Source: Aquatica leii (taxonomy: Eukaryota; Arthropoda; Insecta; Coleoptera; Lampyridae). Taken from it: a stretch of DNA of 64,000 nucleotides. The notes below the pieces were generated by a model, which made no database searches, was not told the origin of the DNA, and saw only the letters and a list, made by a program, of their open reading frames with translations. Location: assembly GCA_035610365.1 (NCBI GenBank), contig CM069432.1, positions 23,870,354 through 23,934,353 of the forward strand, written 5' to 3'. This document shows, piece after piece, positions 41,760 to 51,893 of the stretch (the first letter of the stretch is position 1; each line of letters starts with the position of its first letter). Position numbers and translations under genes: made by a program.

Positions 41760-42190
41760 TTTTTAATTTGATTTTTACTTTCATTTTGTTTTTTTTTTAT
41801 TTGTTCTATGTAGTAAGATTTTTGTGTTTAATTTATAATACGATTTCCTTGTCAAAAAAAAAAATTCTTTTAAAATATAAATGCGTACTAACACGATTGA
41901 AACGCTTGTAAATATGGCGGTGGAGTAGAGAACTATGCACGTGTTATAAAACTGATGTAATTACGCAAAACGCAAATAGCGCAGCGCATCATGGCTGTAA
42001 GAGCGAGATAAGCGTCAAAAATATTTTAGTGTCCGTATGAGCGGAGAGATGTAACGCGGATGTCCCTACAGCGAGGTATACCTATACTTGTCAATTGATT
42101 AAAATAAAGTCACTATTACACGACTTTTACGAAAGTACGCAAAATTTCTATTAAAACACGCAAATAACGTCATTTTCTGAAAAATAATAT
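41760..42190. other. Interval with no recognised feature
   Basis: AT-rich sequence with a poly-T/A stretch at 41820-41865. No coding sequence recognised. Confidence 0.5.
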
Positions 42191-42194
42191 GCAA

Positions 42195-42780
42195 TTTTTA
42201 TTAAGGACGGACCACGTCGCATTGAAATGGCTATGGCAAGGTCGATCAAAAAATTGCAAGAATATAACTATGAGACACAACATCGTGCCGGAAGCAGTAA
42301 TCGGAATGATGGCTTCTCAATAAAACCATGCTTGCAGACTCCAGCCATTGTTCACGACTAGAAGAAAAGATTGATGGTCTATAAAGAGCTGCTATGGTTG
42401 ATGAGGAGTGAGAACCTGAGCAGTTGCGTCGTAAACAAGAAAATAACCCATATTTCAGACTATTGTTAAACTAAAAATCAAACGGCCTACGACCAACCTG
42501 GACAAAAGTGAGTGGATTGAGAAAGAACATCAAAAGATACTGAGGCGCAGTAAAATTTTTTGGAAATAGAAGGTGGTCTTCTTAATACATTACAGGTGGT
42601 GATACCAAAGAGCCGAGTGTAACAGGTGTTGCCGTATTTGCATGATGGTACATCGAAAAGACTCTTTGGCGTAGAGAAGACATTAGACAAGGTGCGAGAA
42701 AAGTTCTATTGGGTAAACTGCATAGAAGAAGCCACAGAATAGTGCACAATATACGCATTGAAAAATGTATAACTTTCTAC
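42195..42780 (+). pseudogene. gypsy fragment: RNase H end and integrase zinc finger (gypsy-2 family)
   Basis: Frames give FLLRTDHVALKWLWQGRSK, KLQEYNYETQHRAGSS, then EQLRRKQENNPYFRLLLN, LRPTWTKVSGLRKNIKRY, HDGTSKRLFGVEKTLDKVRE and KFYWVNC. These are the last RNase H block (with its Asp) and the H2C2 region of a gypsy integrase, close to 14600-15200 on the other strand. It stops before the catalytic core and has at least three frameshifts. No LTRs. Confidence 0.75.
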
Positions 42781-43006
42781 TTTAACACACTTTTAAAGTT
42801 GTCCTTTTTTGTACGATGTGATAAAATTAGTGTTGTCTTACATGTTTATGTCTCATTATTCTCATGAAATATTTGTGCTTTTTACATCAGTTATTGCAGT
42901 TGCATAAAAATAGAATAAAAGACAAGCTTGTACTTTTAAAAATACACACATATAAACTAAAATTGATTCAAAATATTTTTTTTAATTATAAATCTATTGA
43001 TATTTG
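42781..43006. other. AT-rich interval
   Basis: Nothing recognised between the gypsy fragment and the MITE. Confidence 0.5.
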
Positions 43007-43201
43007 CAGTGGCTGCTTCTTCATTAGGTCATTTGGTCAATGACCCTCCAAAATAATACTAAAAATTGTTTTATTATTAATGTATAATTTCAACTATGTA
43101 ACATTTTATTCGCCTTATTAAAAAATAGATTAAAAAAATGCTTTTTTAAAGTTTTGATATTAAAATGACTTTTTTGTAGCATTGACCACCATACGCCACT
43201 A
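43007..43201. mobile_element. hAT-type MITE, copy 2, with 8-bp target duplication
   Basis: Left end CAGTGGCTGCT, right end ACGCCACTA, a mutated partner of the TIR of copy 1. Flanking 8-mers GATATTTG (42999-43006) and GATATTGG (43202-43209) match at 7 of 8. The interior shares TCATTTGGTCAATGACCC with 18974-19195. Length 195 bp, non-coding. Confidence 0.85.
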
Positions 43202-43209
43202 GATATTGG

Positions 43210-44485
43210 TTTTTAGTTTTGTAAATTTGCATGGAAACATGTAAAATGCAGACAAACTAAAAGCCTATCAAGGACCGTTGAAGCGTATTAAGTAAGTAGC
43301 AACTAAGGCATTGATTTTCACCGATATACTCTAATTAAATGTTATATAGGTAAATCCAAACAAAGATGACCTTCATTTATAAGTGGAATTCTTTTTGCAT
43401 TTGTTAGCAGCAGCTCTATAATTAATACGTTATATAAGCAGATTAACGTTCACTTAGCAAAACTGAATGTGGATCATTTTTCTTAAACTTTTTTTACTTA
43501 AAGTTAAATTCGGGTAGAAAATGACAAATGGTGGGTGTATAAAACGCATTAAAGACTGCGTCTATCACCGAACCCGGAATTTCGAAACGAATAGGTCAAT
43601 AATGAAGTGAGACTCGCGGGAGAGATTGGCGTGATCGGCCCATTACTGGAATCTAACGTTCCCCTTACTTTTAGAAAGTTGTACGTAAAGATTCAGACTG
43701 TGTTTGCTATTCCATCCCATGACTTCCTTTTTGATCGCTTCACCCCGGGAGTAGGATATTGGCGATTTGGAGACTTATTGACGGGATTGTTGTACTATCG
43801 TGTCTGTTAAATTAAATTTCTTCAGACGTTTAAGGCTCAATTGCCTATCATCAGCATTACTAAAGTTTTATTTCCTTTGCATTATTCAAACGTGTTTGAA
43901 GTTTACACACGGAAATATGCGCTAATATGAAATAGATGCAAACTCGTTGAAATTCCATTTATGTAGATGAATACAATTTATGTCACGTAGTTCCTTTGAT
44001 CACGACCTTTATAGCTTTTGACAAATCAATGTTTCCAATTACACACAAACTCTTTACCAGATTTCAAATTAATTGCATGCCATTCACAACGATACCTATT
44101 AAATTGATTTTCGTTTAGCGAAATGCACTACATAATAAAATACTTTGTTTAAATTAATTATTTTTTTTGTTGCACATTTGGAAGACAATTCTATTAAATA
44201 CAGATACATACCTACAACTAAAACTTCTTAGTGTTTTATCATTTCAAGTAGTTAATTTTTTTAAAATTTATTAATGACGGAGCAAAATGTTCCTAGAACT
44301 CTGCCATTTTAGAAAACGTAAGACAACCCCAATAAGCAATCCGCGAATGTATAGTTGGTTACATAAGCTGTAGTTAAAAAAACGTTTTTGTATCACGTAT
44401 AAACAATCTTGATCATTGTACAAATATTTCTTTTTAATTTAATCATAAATTATAATTGTAATAACCACGACTAGTACGGATACTT
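43210..44485. other. Interval with a hammerhead-like relic, otherwise unrecognised
   Basis: The open frame at 43607-43810 lacks an ATG and matches nothing I know. A hammerhead-like motif lies at 43825-43855. The remainder is AT-rich. Confidence 0.45.
43825..43855 (-). ncRNA. Hammerhead-ribozyme-like relic
   Basis: On the minus strand the sequence reads CTGATGATAGGC, a six-base loop, then GCCTTAAACGTC. The CUGAUGA core and a short stem II (AGGC/GCCT) are present, and the second core strand is UAAAC rather than GAAAC, so G12 is lost and cleavage is unlikely. This arrangement is typical of PLE terminal repeats. No PLE coding sequence lies beside it. Confidence 0.45.
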
Positions 44486-44770
44486 TTAGTGAAAAATACA
44501 GTTACTTAAAGATTCATTTTCTTCAGTTTTTTGCTCATTCTCATCTAAATTACTATTATCCACTGTAAACGTCCAATTTTCGACAACCTTATCAACTAAA
44601 CGATCTGCTTCACTTATTTCTTTATGTAGCACATGATTACACTGCTTTTCCCAATTTTTATTATTTATCAGAAAAATGCAACTTTTCTTTTCACTAAACT
44701 CCACATGGATTTGTAATGAAATACAAGTTTTAAAAAACTCAAGAAGTTCCCTGTTGCAGCAGCCAGAAGT
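44486..44770 (-). CDS. Unrecognised ORF or possible terminal exon
   Basis: A minus-strand frame of about 95 codons without an early ATG: NRELLEFFKTCISLQIHVEF, SEKKSCIFLINNKNWEKQC, NHVLHKEISEADRLVDKVVE, then an acidic tail NLDENEQKTEENESLSN. The composition looks like real protein, and a CAG precedes NRELL as a possible splice acceptor. I recognise no family. It may be a host last exon, a fragment of an unknown element, or chance. Confidence 0.3.
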   Translation of the reverse strand, partial: TSGCCNRELLEFFKTCISLQIHVEFSEKKSCIFLINNKNWEKQCNHVLHKEISEADRLVDKVVENWTFTVDNSNLDENEQKTEENESLSNCIFH

Positions 44771-45012
44771 TCAGAATTGTTTTCAAAAAGATATATCTAT
44801 TGACAAGCTACTTTATTTGTTATTTATCCCAGAAAAAAAATGACCAATATTAGTGGTTCGGAATGAACAACTTTTTGCCTTCTACTTTCCATAGATTAAA
44901 ACTCTAATACAATTAATTAATAATTGTTGCTAGTTATATAAGTTTAACTTTATTCATTGCCATTTGGCTTACAAATTTGGTCGTGTTGTCTATACATATA
45001 TACTACATTTTC

Positions 45013-46954
45013 TTATCCCTTCTCCCCCCTTAACTTTTTCCTCCTGCTCCATACTTCCTCCATCCATTCCGCTCCTTTTCCGTTTTCATCTAAGATATCC
45101 ACTATTTTCATCACCTCTTCTCTTAGTTCCCTGCATCTCTTTCTCATGTGGTTAAGGTCTTCCGTTTCTTCTCCACATAGCCTGCACAACTTTTCTGGTT
45201 CTTCTTTCCAATATTTGTTCCCTAACTCCTCGTTGCCACATCTGAACCTTGCCACCATTTTTTTCCTTTTGTTGCTTTTAATCTCACTGTCTTTTAAATA
45301 TTCCGGCACCTCTTCACTCTTGATATCTTTATAATTCCTATTATATCTGCTCTCTTTTATCTTTGTCCATCTTTCTTGTTTTTCGATGTCTCTATTTCTC
45401 CTTATTATTTCTTCTCTTGTCCCTACCCCTTCTTCTCTTAATCTCTCCACTTCTTCACTCGCGTACCCGTTTCTTTTGTAATACTCTTCTCTGCCCTCCT
45501 GCCCGTACTTCACTTTCCCTCCCTTTATCTCTTTCCAACATTCTTGCAGAATTTTGCAATCTGTTCTTTCCCTCATTTCTTCCTCGTATTTTATTGCTCT
45601 TTTCCTGTCTCAACCCTTATTTTTCTATCTGAACCTCCTCTCTCACAATATACCCCAGTGTATCCCTGTCCAATCCTAACACCCATCTCCAGTATTTTTC
45701 CTGTAGCCCCTCTACCTCCCTCCACTCCTTCCAGCCCCATATTTCCGCTCCATACATTACCACCCCCTTTATTAATTTTTTTAACAGCAATTTTCTTTTT
45801 TTTATATCCATCTTGAATAATCTTTCCCCCACACCCCAGACTTGTCCTATTAGCTTGTTTCCTTTCTTCACCCTTTCCTTTATGTGTTCTCCCTCTTTAT
45901 TATCCTGTTTCATCGTGTAGCCCAGGTATGTAAATTCCTTCACTTGTTGCATTTTCTCATCACTCCATCTCCACTCCTCTCTTTTTCTTTTCCCTATCCT
46001 TTTCTAAATATCATTATCTTTGTTTTCTCCGTGTTTACTTCCATTTCTTTTTTTTTCATATATTTCTCTAGCGTTTTCATCATCTCTTTCATTTCCTTTT
46101 CCTCCTTAGCCACCAGCACTATGTCATCCGCATACGCGAACGACCATACCTTAGCTTTCCCTACCACTATCCCTCCTGTCTGTTGTCCTCTCATTGTCTC
46201 TTCCAGATCCCCCGTATATACCGAGAACAGGCTTGGGCTCAGTAGACATCCCTGCCTCAACCCTCTCTTTGTTACAAATTTCTCACTCTCTTCCCCATTC
46301 ACTTTAACCCTGCTTCTCGTTTCTTCGTATATTTCCTCTATTCTTTGTATTAATCTTTCATTGATTTTTTTCTTTTTATATATTCCCACAGCCTTTCCCT
46401 ATTCACTTTGTCAAAAGCAGCTTTTAGGTCTACGAATAGTGCTACCATTTTCCCTCTTTTTTTTCTAGTTTTTTATTTGCTAAGTGTTTCATTATATATA
46501 TGTTGTCTATCGCCCTTCTTCCTTTTCTGAACCACGCTTGTCCGTCTGGTACCAAACTTCTTTCCTCTATTTCCTTCTGTAATCTTTCTTGCAGTATTGT
46601 CGCGTACAATTTGTATGCCGAGCTCAGTAATGTTACCCCTCTATAATTCTCGACTTTCTTTTTTTCGCCTTTTTTATGTATTGGGCATATTAATCCCTCT
46701 CTCCATCTCTCTGGGAATCCTTCCCCTTTCCATATTTTGTTTATTATTTCCGTCATCCTTTTTGCTACATTTTCTCCCCCATATATCCACTCTTCTCCTT
46801 GTATCCCATCTTCTCCTGTCGCCTTTCCTTTTTTTATATTCTTTATCGCCTCTATTACTTCTTCCTCCCTTATTCTATCCCTATCTCCTTCTTCTTGTCT
46901 TACTACCGCGTCTTTCCTTTTTTCTTTTTCCTGCTTTTGTTCTTCCCCTCCCAA
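45013..46954 (-). pseudogene. LINE-L copy 2 reverse transcriptase and C-terminal region, frameshifted
   Basis: 46442-46954 holds the fingers: EEVIEAIKNIKKGKATGED, IWKGEGFPERWREGLICPI and VTLLSSAYKLYATILQERL. At about 46445 an A-run shift moves the frame to MVALFVDLKAAFDKVNRERL (motif A, intact). 45994-46389 carries TKRGLRQGCLLSPSLFSVYT (motif B) and SFAYADDIVLVAKE (motif C, intact). 45617-45952 has EFTYLGYTMKQDNKEGEHIK and VMYGAEIWGWKEWREVEG. 45013-45576 is the C-terminus with KMVARFRCGNEELGNKYW and LCRLCGEETEDLNHM, a Cys/His motif. About three frameshifts separate these blocks. Confidence 0.85.
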
Positions 46955-47129
46955 CAGGTTCCGAAAATATATCTCCCATTCTTTAATTTTTATTTCCTTT
47001 GTCGTCCTGTTTTTTCCTCTGCTTCTTTAGGTACTTCCATACATCTTCTTCCGTTTTTATTCCTTTAATCTGCTCCTCTTGTTTCTTTTTGTTTTCCTCC
47101 TTCTTTCTGTCGCATGTTTTTGTATATTT

Positions 47130-48180
47130 TTACTGCTTCTTTGTATTCTTCTTTTTCTTTCTTCCCTTTTTCCACTGTCTTAATGCTCTTCTTGCATTTT
47201 TCTTTGCTTCCTTGCATTTCTTATCCCACCATTTCTTCCATCCAATTTTCTCCCTCTTCCATTTTCTTAATCTGACTCTCTCTGTTGCTTTCTCCATCAT
47301 CTCTCTCATTTCCTCTACACTTTCTTGTAATTCCTTCCCTATCCATATCGTTTTCCCTATTCTCTCTTTATATCTTTTTGTACTCTCTTCTGTCCACTTT
47401 TTTTTAGTTATGTACTTCTCCTCTTCCTCTCTCTCTTCTCTTTCCCTTCCTTCCATTGTCAATTCCAGTGGTTGATGGTCTGACTCTACCCTTTCTCCCA
47501 CCTTAAATGTCTTTACCTTTTCTGCGGCTTCTTCATTTGTCATTACAAAATCTATTGTTGATTCTCCCCTTCCTCTTATGTACGTAAATTCCCCCTTTCT
47601 ATCTTCTTCTCTGTTCCCGTTCATTATTTTCCACCCTTTTTCGTTGCACAATTTCAGCAGTTCCTCTCCCTCTTTATTTATCACCTTGTCCTTTGTTTGT
47701 CTCTTTCCCGTCCCTTTTCTTTCTTGTATTCCCCCCTCTTCCCCTATTCTTGCGTTGAAGTCCCCTCCTACTATTATCAATCCCTCTTCCCTCTCTTCTA
47801 TCATCTCTTCTATGTTTTTCCTTGTCTCTTTCATTCTACTGCTATAAACCGTCACTACTTTTATTTTTGTTTTTCCCCACTGCATGTTCCTTTCTACAAC
47901 TCCTCTTCTCTGTTGCACTTTCTCCTTCTTTTCCTGGTTCATCCATTTTTTTCTTATTCCCGTTATTATACCTCCCTTTGCTCTCCCTTTTTTCTTTTCT
48001 CTTTCTGCATGTTGCACCACCCACTCAAATTCCCCTGGCAACTCTTTTTCCCACCACTCCCATTCTTTTTCTTCCATCCATGTTTCCTGTAATCCCACTA
48101 CATCCTGTTCCTTGATGTACTTCCAGAAATCATGTTCCTTGTTTTTTATTCCTGCTACGTTCCAAAACTATACTCTCAGC
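47130..48180 (-). pseudogene. LINE-L copy 2 endonuclease, catalytic motifs intact
   Basis: An open frame of 322 codons (47130-48098), preceded by the domain start in a neighbouring frame up to about 48180. The Glu motif reads VGLQETWMEEKEWE if read through the preceding codons; GLIIVGGDFNARIGEEGG carries the Asp/Asn pair; RGRGESTIDFVMTNEEAAEK leads to VESDHQPLELTMEG with Asp and His. This is the target-nicking enzyme of the LINE and is the longest intact domain in the window. Confidence 0.85.
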
Positions 48181-48302
48181 TCACTCACCTCCCCCCGTGC
48201 TTCTCCCTCACTTTCTTTTTTTCTCCCTCCTTTTTATTTTTCATTTCCATCTCTCATTATTCTTTTTCTTTGCCGTTTCGTCAACTTTCCCTCCTTTGCC
48301 CT

Positions 48303-49069
48303 TTAGTTTTTTGCCTTTTGGTTCCCCACTTTCTCTTCTCTTTCTCTGCACAGTCCCCTATCCTTGTCGTTCCATATGTATCTGTCTCCGTCTATCTCCA
48401 TTTTTCTGTACCCTACCCATACTTTTTTTCCTTCCGCTCTTTTTCCACCGCTATGTTCATTATTTCTCTTTGCACTCTTCTTTCCTCCCATGTCAAATTG
48501 TGACTTATATATATTCTTGTATTCTTTAGTTTCTTCTTCTCCGCCATTACCTTCTGTTTTTCCTCCCATCCTCCGATTTCCGCCACCACCATCTCATTTT
48601 TCTCCTCTTTGTTTATTACTGTCACTTTTTTCACCTCTACTTTTACATTTAATTTTCTTCCAGCATCACTGCTAAATCTTTTGTGGTTTTTCACTTCTCC
48701 ACCCCTTTATCACTATATTATTCTTTCTTTTCCATCTTTCCTCGTCTTTCGCTTTTTCTCCAGTTTTTCTATTCTCTCTACCAGTTTCTCTTTTTCTTTC
48801 TCCCACTTCTTTTCTCTTTCTCCCATTTCTTTTTTCATTTCTTTGATTTCTTGTCTTATTCCTTGCATATTTTCTTCCATCTGTTTCATCATTCTTCTCA
48901 TTAATTCTATTAACTCCTCCATTTCTTTCCTTCCTCCTTCTGTTCTTGAGGTTTTTCCTTCGCTCTTCTCCGATATCTTTTTAATGTCTGGTGATCTTAT
49001 TGTTTTCTTTCCTCTTTCAAATATTTGTTGCCTTTCTTTTTCCTCTTCCTTTCTCTCTCTTTTATTCAT
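48303..49069 (-). pseudogene. LINE-L copy 2 ORF1, coiled coil and RNA-binding-like part
   Basis: The first part (48713-49069) begins MNKRERKEEEKERQQIFERG and has a heptad-rich stretch ELMRRMMKQMEENMQGIRQE. A frameshift leads to 48413-48694, KVEVKKVTVINKEEKNEMVV and RIYISHNLTWEERRVQREIM, resembling the RNA-binding domain of LINE-1-type ORF1 (THDLT-type strand then ERKVQ). 48303-48410 (KKVWVGYRKMEIDGDRYIWN) overlaps in another frame. Confidence 0.65.
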
Positions 49070-49330
49070 CCCTTTCCCCCTTTTGTTATTACTTATTATT
49101 TATTTATTTTTTTTTATTTTTTTTAAATTTAGTTCTTTATTTAATTTTTTTTTTCTTTATTAATTTTTAAATTTATTGTTACTATGATTCTTTCTAATTG
49201 TATTTAATTAACGCCCGCCACAAATATTAGCAAAAGTATATAAATAAAAGTTTGTATGTCACTGTTATCACAAGCGCGCGCTTGACCTTTAAACTAGTCC
49301 GCGATATCCGCTCGCATTCGCACACGTTAT

Positions 49331-50297
49331 CTGAGCCACCTATATCTTCTTATCCATAATTTTAATGTACTTATCTACTACTCACATTAAAACTGTACTT
49401 CTAATCCTTTCTTCAACTTCACATTCCTCTCCACGCACACGTAAATTAATTGCTGTAAATCACTTTAAATTACACAAAACTCCACACTACTATTACGTCC
49501 TCACTCAATCACCTTCAAAACACGACCTAATTGTTACTAGTTTTGTACAACAAATACAATAAATATATTATTTTGTGTTGTAAATTAAATAGAAACAATT
49601 TGAACCTAAAAATACTTACTAAATAGATTGTTCTAAAAGAACAGATTTCTACACAAACACTACAAAAAAAAACAAAATAACAAAGTAAGTAGAGATATAA
49701 ATGTTAACAAAACACTTATTTGTTTGTTTCCTGATTTCCCGTTAGTACCCGTTTTCACTAATTAATTTAAATCTACAGCACATCACCATTGGCCTAGAAT
49801 TAACACTTAAAAAACAAAAATTCAACGGTAGTAAAGTGACTCCATATTTTAATTTTGTTGCAGTACTGACAGACTTGCCGCAATCGCCACAAAATGGGCA
49901 ACCAAACGTAATTTAACTTATGTTTTCTTATGTTATTACAAGAATTAGTATATTTATGTGTTTGTTTTCTTTCCTTAAATATTTTTACAATCTCCACTGA
50001 GTTACCCAAGGTAATTAACAGCACCGCAAATAACTACGTCCGAGTCAGAGGATGCGTTACAAATTCAAAACGCAGAATAGCATATGTGAAAACAGCATGT
50101 TTGCTTATACTTTCAACTACCACAGACATTAAACTTTAAAGTACTTTGTCGCACGTGCAACTGTTTTGTGTAGTACATCAGTTGCATTTGATAAAGCAGA
50201 TGTTAATTTGTCTTTTCTTATCTCGACTTTAACTGGAAACATGCGTATCAAATGAAAAATTTTTTAGTTTAAAATTTTGCTTGGTTTAGGTGTAGTG
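49331..50297. other. Interval with no recognised gene
   Basis: AT-rich, no transposon or host gene recognised. It ends at the target duplication AAAC of the following LTR element. Confidence 0.5.
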
Positions 50298-50301
50298 AAA
50301 C

Positions 50302-50948
50302 TGTGACGCTTACTACGGATTGCACTGCTTAGCTGTAATAAAAAGCTAATGGACGGAACGGTTCTCGGGCGCCAGATTTTTTCGAGGAGCTTACTCTCCT
50401 ATTCGACGGCACTATCCGGGTAACTACAGTGGAGACACGGTTGTCCAGGGCTTCAAACGGACCTAAAAGCGGAGCGAAGCGACGGAAATAAAATACACAA
50501 TGGTAAATTAAAATAACTTTATTTATTCTCAAAATCAACAACGAGCGGTACAGAAGCGACGGCCACAACCAAGCAAGCGGAAGGTGATTCTAAACTCCAG
50601 CTGGTGCACATGAACCCCGGAATCTTCTACGATGCGAGCTCCAACTGGAACTGGCGTTCCTGCGTGGAGGTTCCGCTTTTATTTGTGACTCCGTAAGTGG
50701 AAGAACGGTTCAAGCGGGAATAACATGCGCTCTGACGGATGAAGCGCCGGTAAGCGGGGATAGCGCGAGCTTAGTTGCGCGTTCGATACTAGCGGAAATT
50801 CCCTATTTATTTACACGGGTACGGAGACTACTAATAATATACAATTCTTAATAATAATAAATAAACAACGGTCCTAAGTAACATAAGTATTATTTCTAAA
50901 CTAAACAACATACGGCGCTATAAGTACAAATTGTAACGGTTCGTTACA
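50302..50948 (-). repeat. 3' LTR
   Basis: TG...CA ends, with near-identical partner 52272-52920. It contains an internal CTCGGGCGCCA (50364-50374) that repeats 11 bases of the primer-site complement. Confidence 0.9.
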
Positions 50949-50962
50949 CTCCCCTCTTACTT
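50949..50962 (-). other. Polypurine tract
   Basis: AAGTAAGAGGGGAG on the minus strand, directly before the 3' LTR start TGTAACG; the expected plus-strand primer. Confidence 0.7.
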
Positions 50963-51015
50963 CGGGGAGAAAAAAAAACCAACAGAAAAAAAGAACTGTT
51001 CTTCCGGTGCACTCA

Positions 51016-51762
51016 CTACACTACTACACTAACCACGCACATAGAAGCGTCTTTATCGCTAGGGCGACCCTGAACGTCACTCGTCTCCCACGTCGCTGCG
51101 GGCCTCGGTTCTTCTATTCGGGAGGAAAGCGTGAAGTCCTCGCTGCCGTCGATGATGGGTTGCGCCCCCCCCCCCCGGGGCGTAGAACGGGAGGAACAAC
51201 GGGAGAAACAACGGTAGTGGCGCGACATCACTTCTAGGCGACCGCATGGGGAGCAGAACAGGACGGGCGGACGGTTACAGTGATACCGGCGATGCCCGGT
51301 AAGACCACAACGCCAGCAGAGTGCACTTGGTGCGGTTCGTAATGGCGTCGTAACGGCGCTTGCCGGCTCGGGTCGCGGACATCCACAGGCTCGGGACAAC
51401 CTGCCTATCTGGCCACACTGGGAGCAGAACAGGACAGGAGTGTTCGTGCACTCCCGGCGCATATGCCCCTTTTGGCCACAACGCCAACACTTGGACGCCG
51501 GTCGGGGCAGCCGTACCGGTACTTCCTTGGCCTCTCTGATGGGTGCGGACGGGCTGTGGACCGGTAACGGAGCGGCGCGGTCTGGCTCGGCGTGAGGCGA
51601 TTGACAGTCGGACGACGGAACGGCTTCGGCAAAAAGGGCCTCCATCTCACCTAGGAGGAGCGGACAGGTCAGCTCTACATACGGAGAATCCATACCTAGG
51701 GAGAAGACGAGGGGGGGTGACTTTAAATCATACTCGGAAGTAATTCTTTCTTCTAAAAACAA
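51016..51762 (-). CDS. gag-like zinc-knuckle protein of the gag-only LTR element
   Basis: A 248-codon open frame. Near the middle are knuckle units CWRCGQKGHMRREC and CWRCGLTGHRRYHC, both CX2CX4HX4C, each followed by a shorter Cys set (LFCSQCGQIGRLSRAC and LFCSPCGRLEVMSRHY; the second has lost Cys/His spacing). Such knuckles bind the element RNA. The N-terminal third contains YVELTCPLLLGEMEALFAEA and Pro/Ala-rich linker; no capsid domain is evident, so the frame is probably the C-terminal half of a gag. A run of twelve C at 51165-51176 lies near the C-terminus. Confidence 0.7.
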   Translation of the reverse strand: MFLEERITSEYDLKSPPLVFSLGMDSPYVELTCPLLLGEMEALFAEAVPSSDCQSPHAEPDRAAPLPVHSPSAPIREAKEVPVRLPRPASKCWRCGQKGHMRRECTNTPVLFCSQCGQIGRLSRACGCPRPEPASAVTTPLRTAPSALCWRCGLTGHRRYHCNRPPVLFCSPCGRLEVMSRHYRCFSRCSSRSTPRGGGAQPIIDGSEDFTLSSRIEEPRPAATWETSDVQGRPSDKDASMCVVSVVV

Positions 51763-51856
51763 TATATATCCTATCCAATATCACATGCATATAAGGTAAA
51801 AAATAAATAGTTGTGTTAATTTGTTCATTGCAAACAGTTGCATAGAATAACTTGGC

Positions 51857-51893
51857 CCGAAGAAGCAGACACAGGCATAGTCTGCGAAACGTC
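51857..51893 (+). ncRNA. Hammerhead-like motif inside the gag-only element
   Basis: CCGAAGA (core expected CUGAUGA) is followed by A, a 6-bp stem GCAGAC/GTCTGC with a 9-base loop, then GAAAC and GTC. The GAAAC-GTC side is canonical, while the first core strand has one change at U4 and an extra A. The motif lies in the non-coding part between gag and primer site and may mark a captured PLE end. Activity is doubtful. Confidence 0.4.

Larger units (their letters stand above)
37812..41760 (+). mobile_element. LINE family L, copy 1 (+), full-length but decayed
   Basis: Starts near 37812 with CAGATAAAGTATGCGAATGC, matching the reverse complement of 49230-49330 at the 5' end of copy 2. It has ORF1, an APE-type endonuclease, RT and C-terminal region, and ends in an (ATT)n tail at 41730-41757. 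The sense strand is strikingly purine-rich. Similar proteins are common in ant and beetle genomes; I do not assign a clade. Confidence 0.8.
44955..49330 (-). mobile_element. LINE family L, copy 2 (-), the better preserved
   Basis: The mirror of copy 1. The 5' end at about 49330 carries GTGCGAATGCGAGCGGATAT, followed by AAAGGTCAAGCGCG shared with copy 1. ORF1, endonuclease, RT and C-terminal region follow to about 44955. The + strand is correspondingly pyrimidine-rich. Most breaks are single-base changes in homopolymer runs. All visible catalytic motifs of endonuclease and RT are intact. Confidence 0.85.

Noticed and set aside
43607..43810. 67-codon frame on the + strand
   Set aside because: GTG start only and no recognised domain.
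44957..49163. Many + strand frames rich in Phe, Ser, Leu and Pro
   Set aside because: Antisense of LINE-L copy 2 for the same reason.
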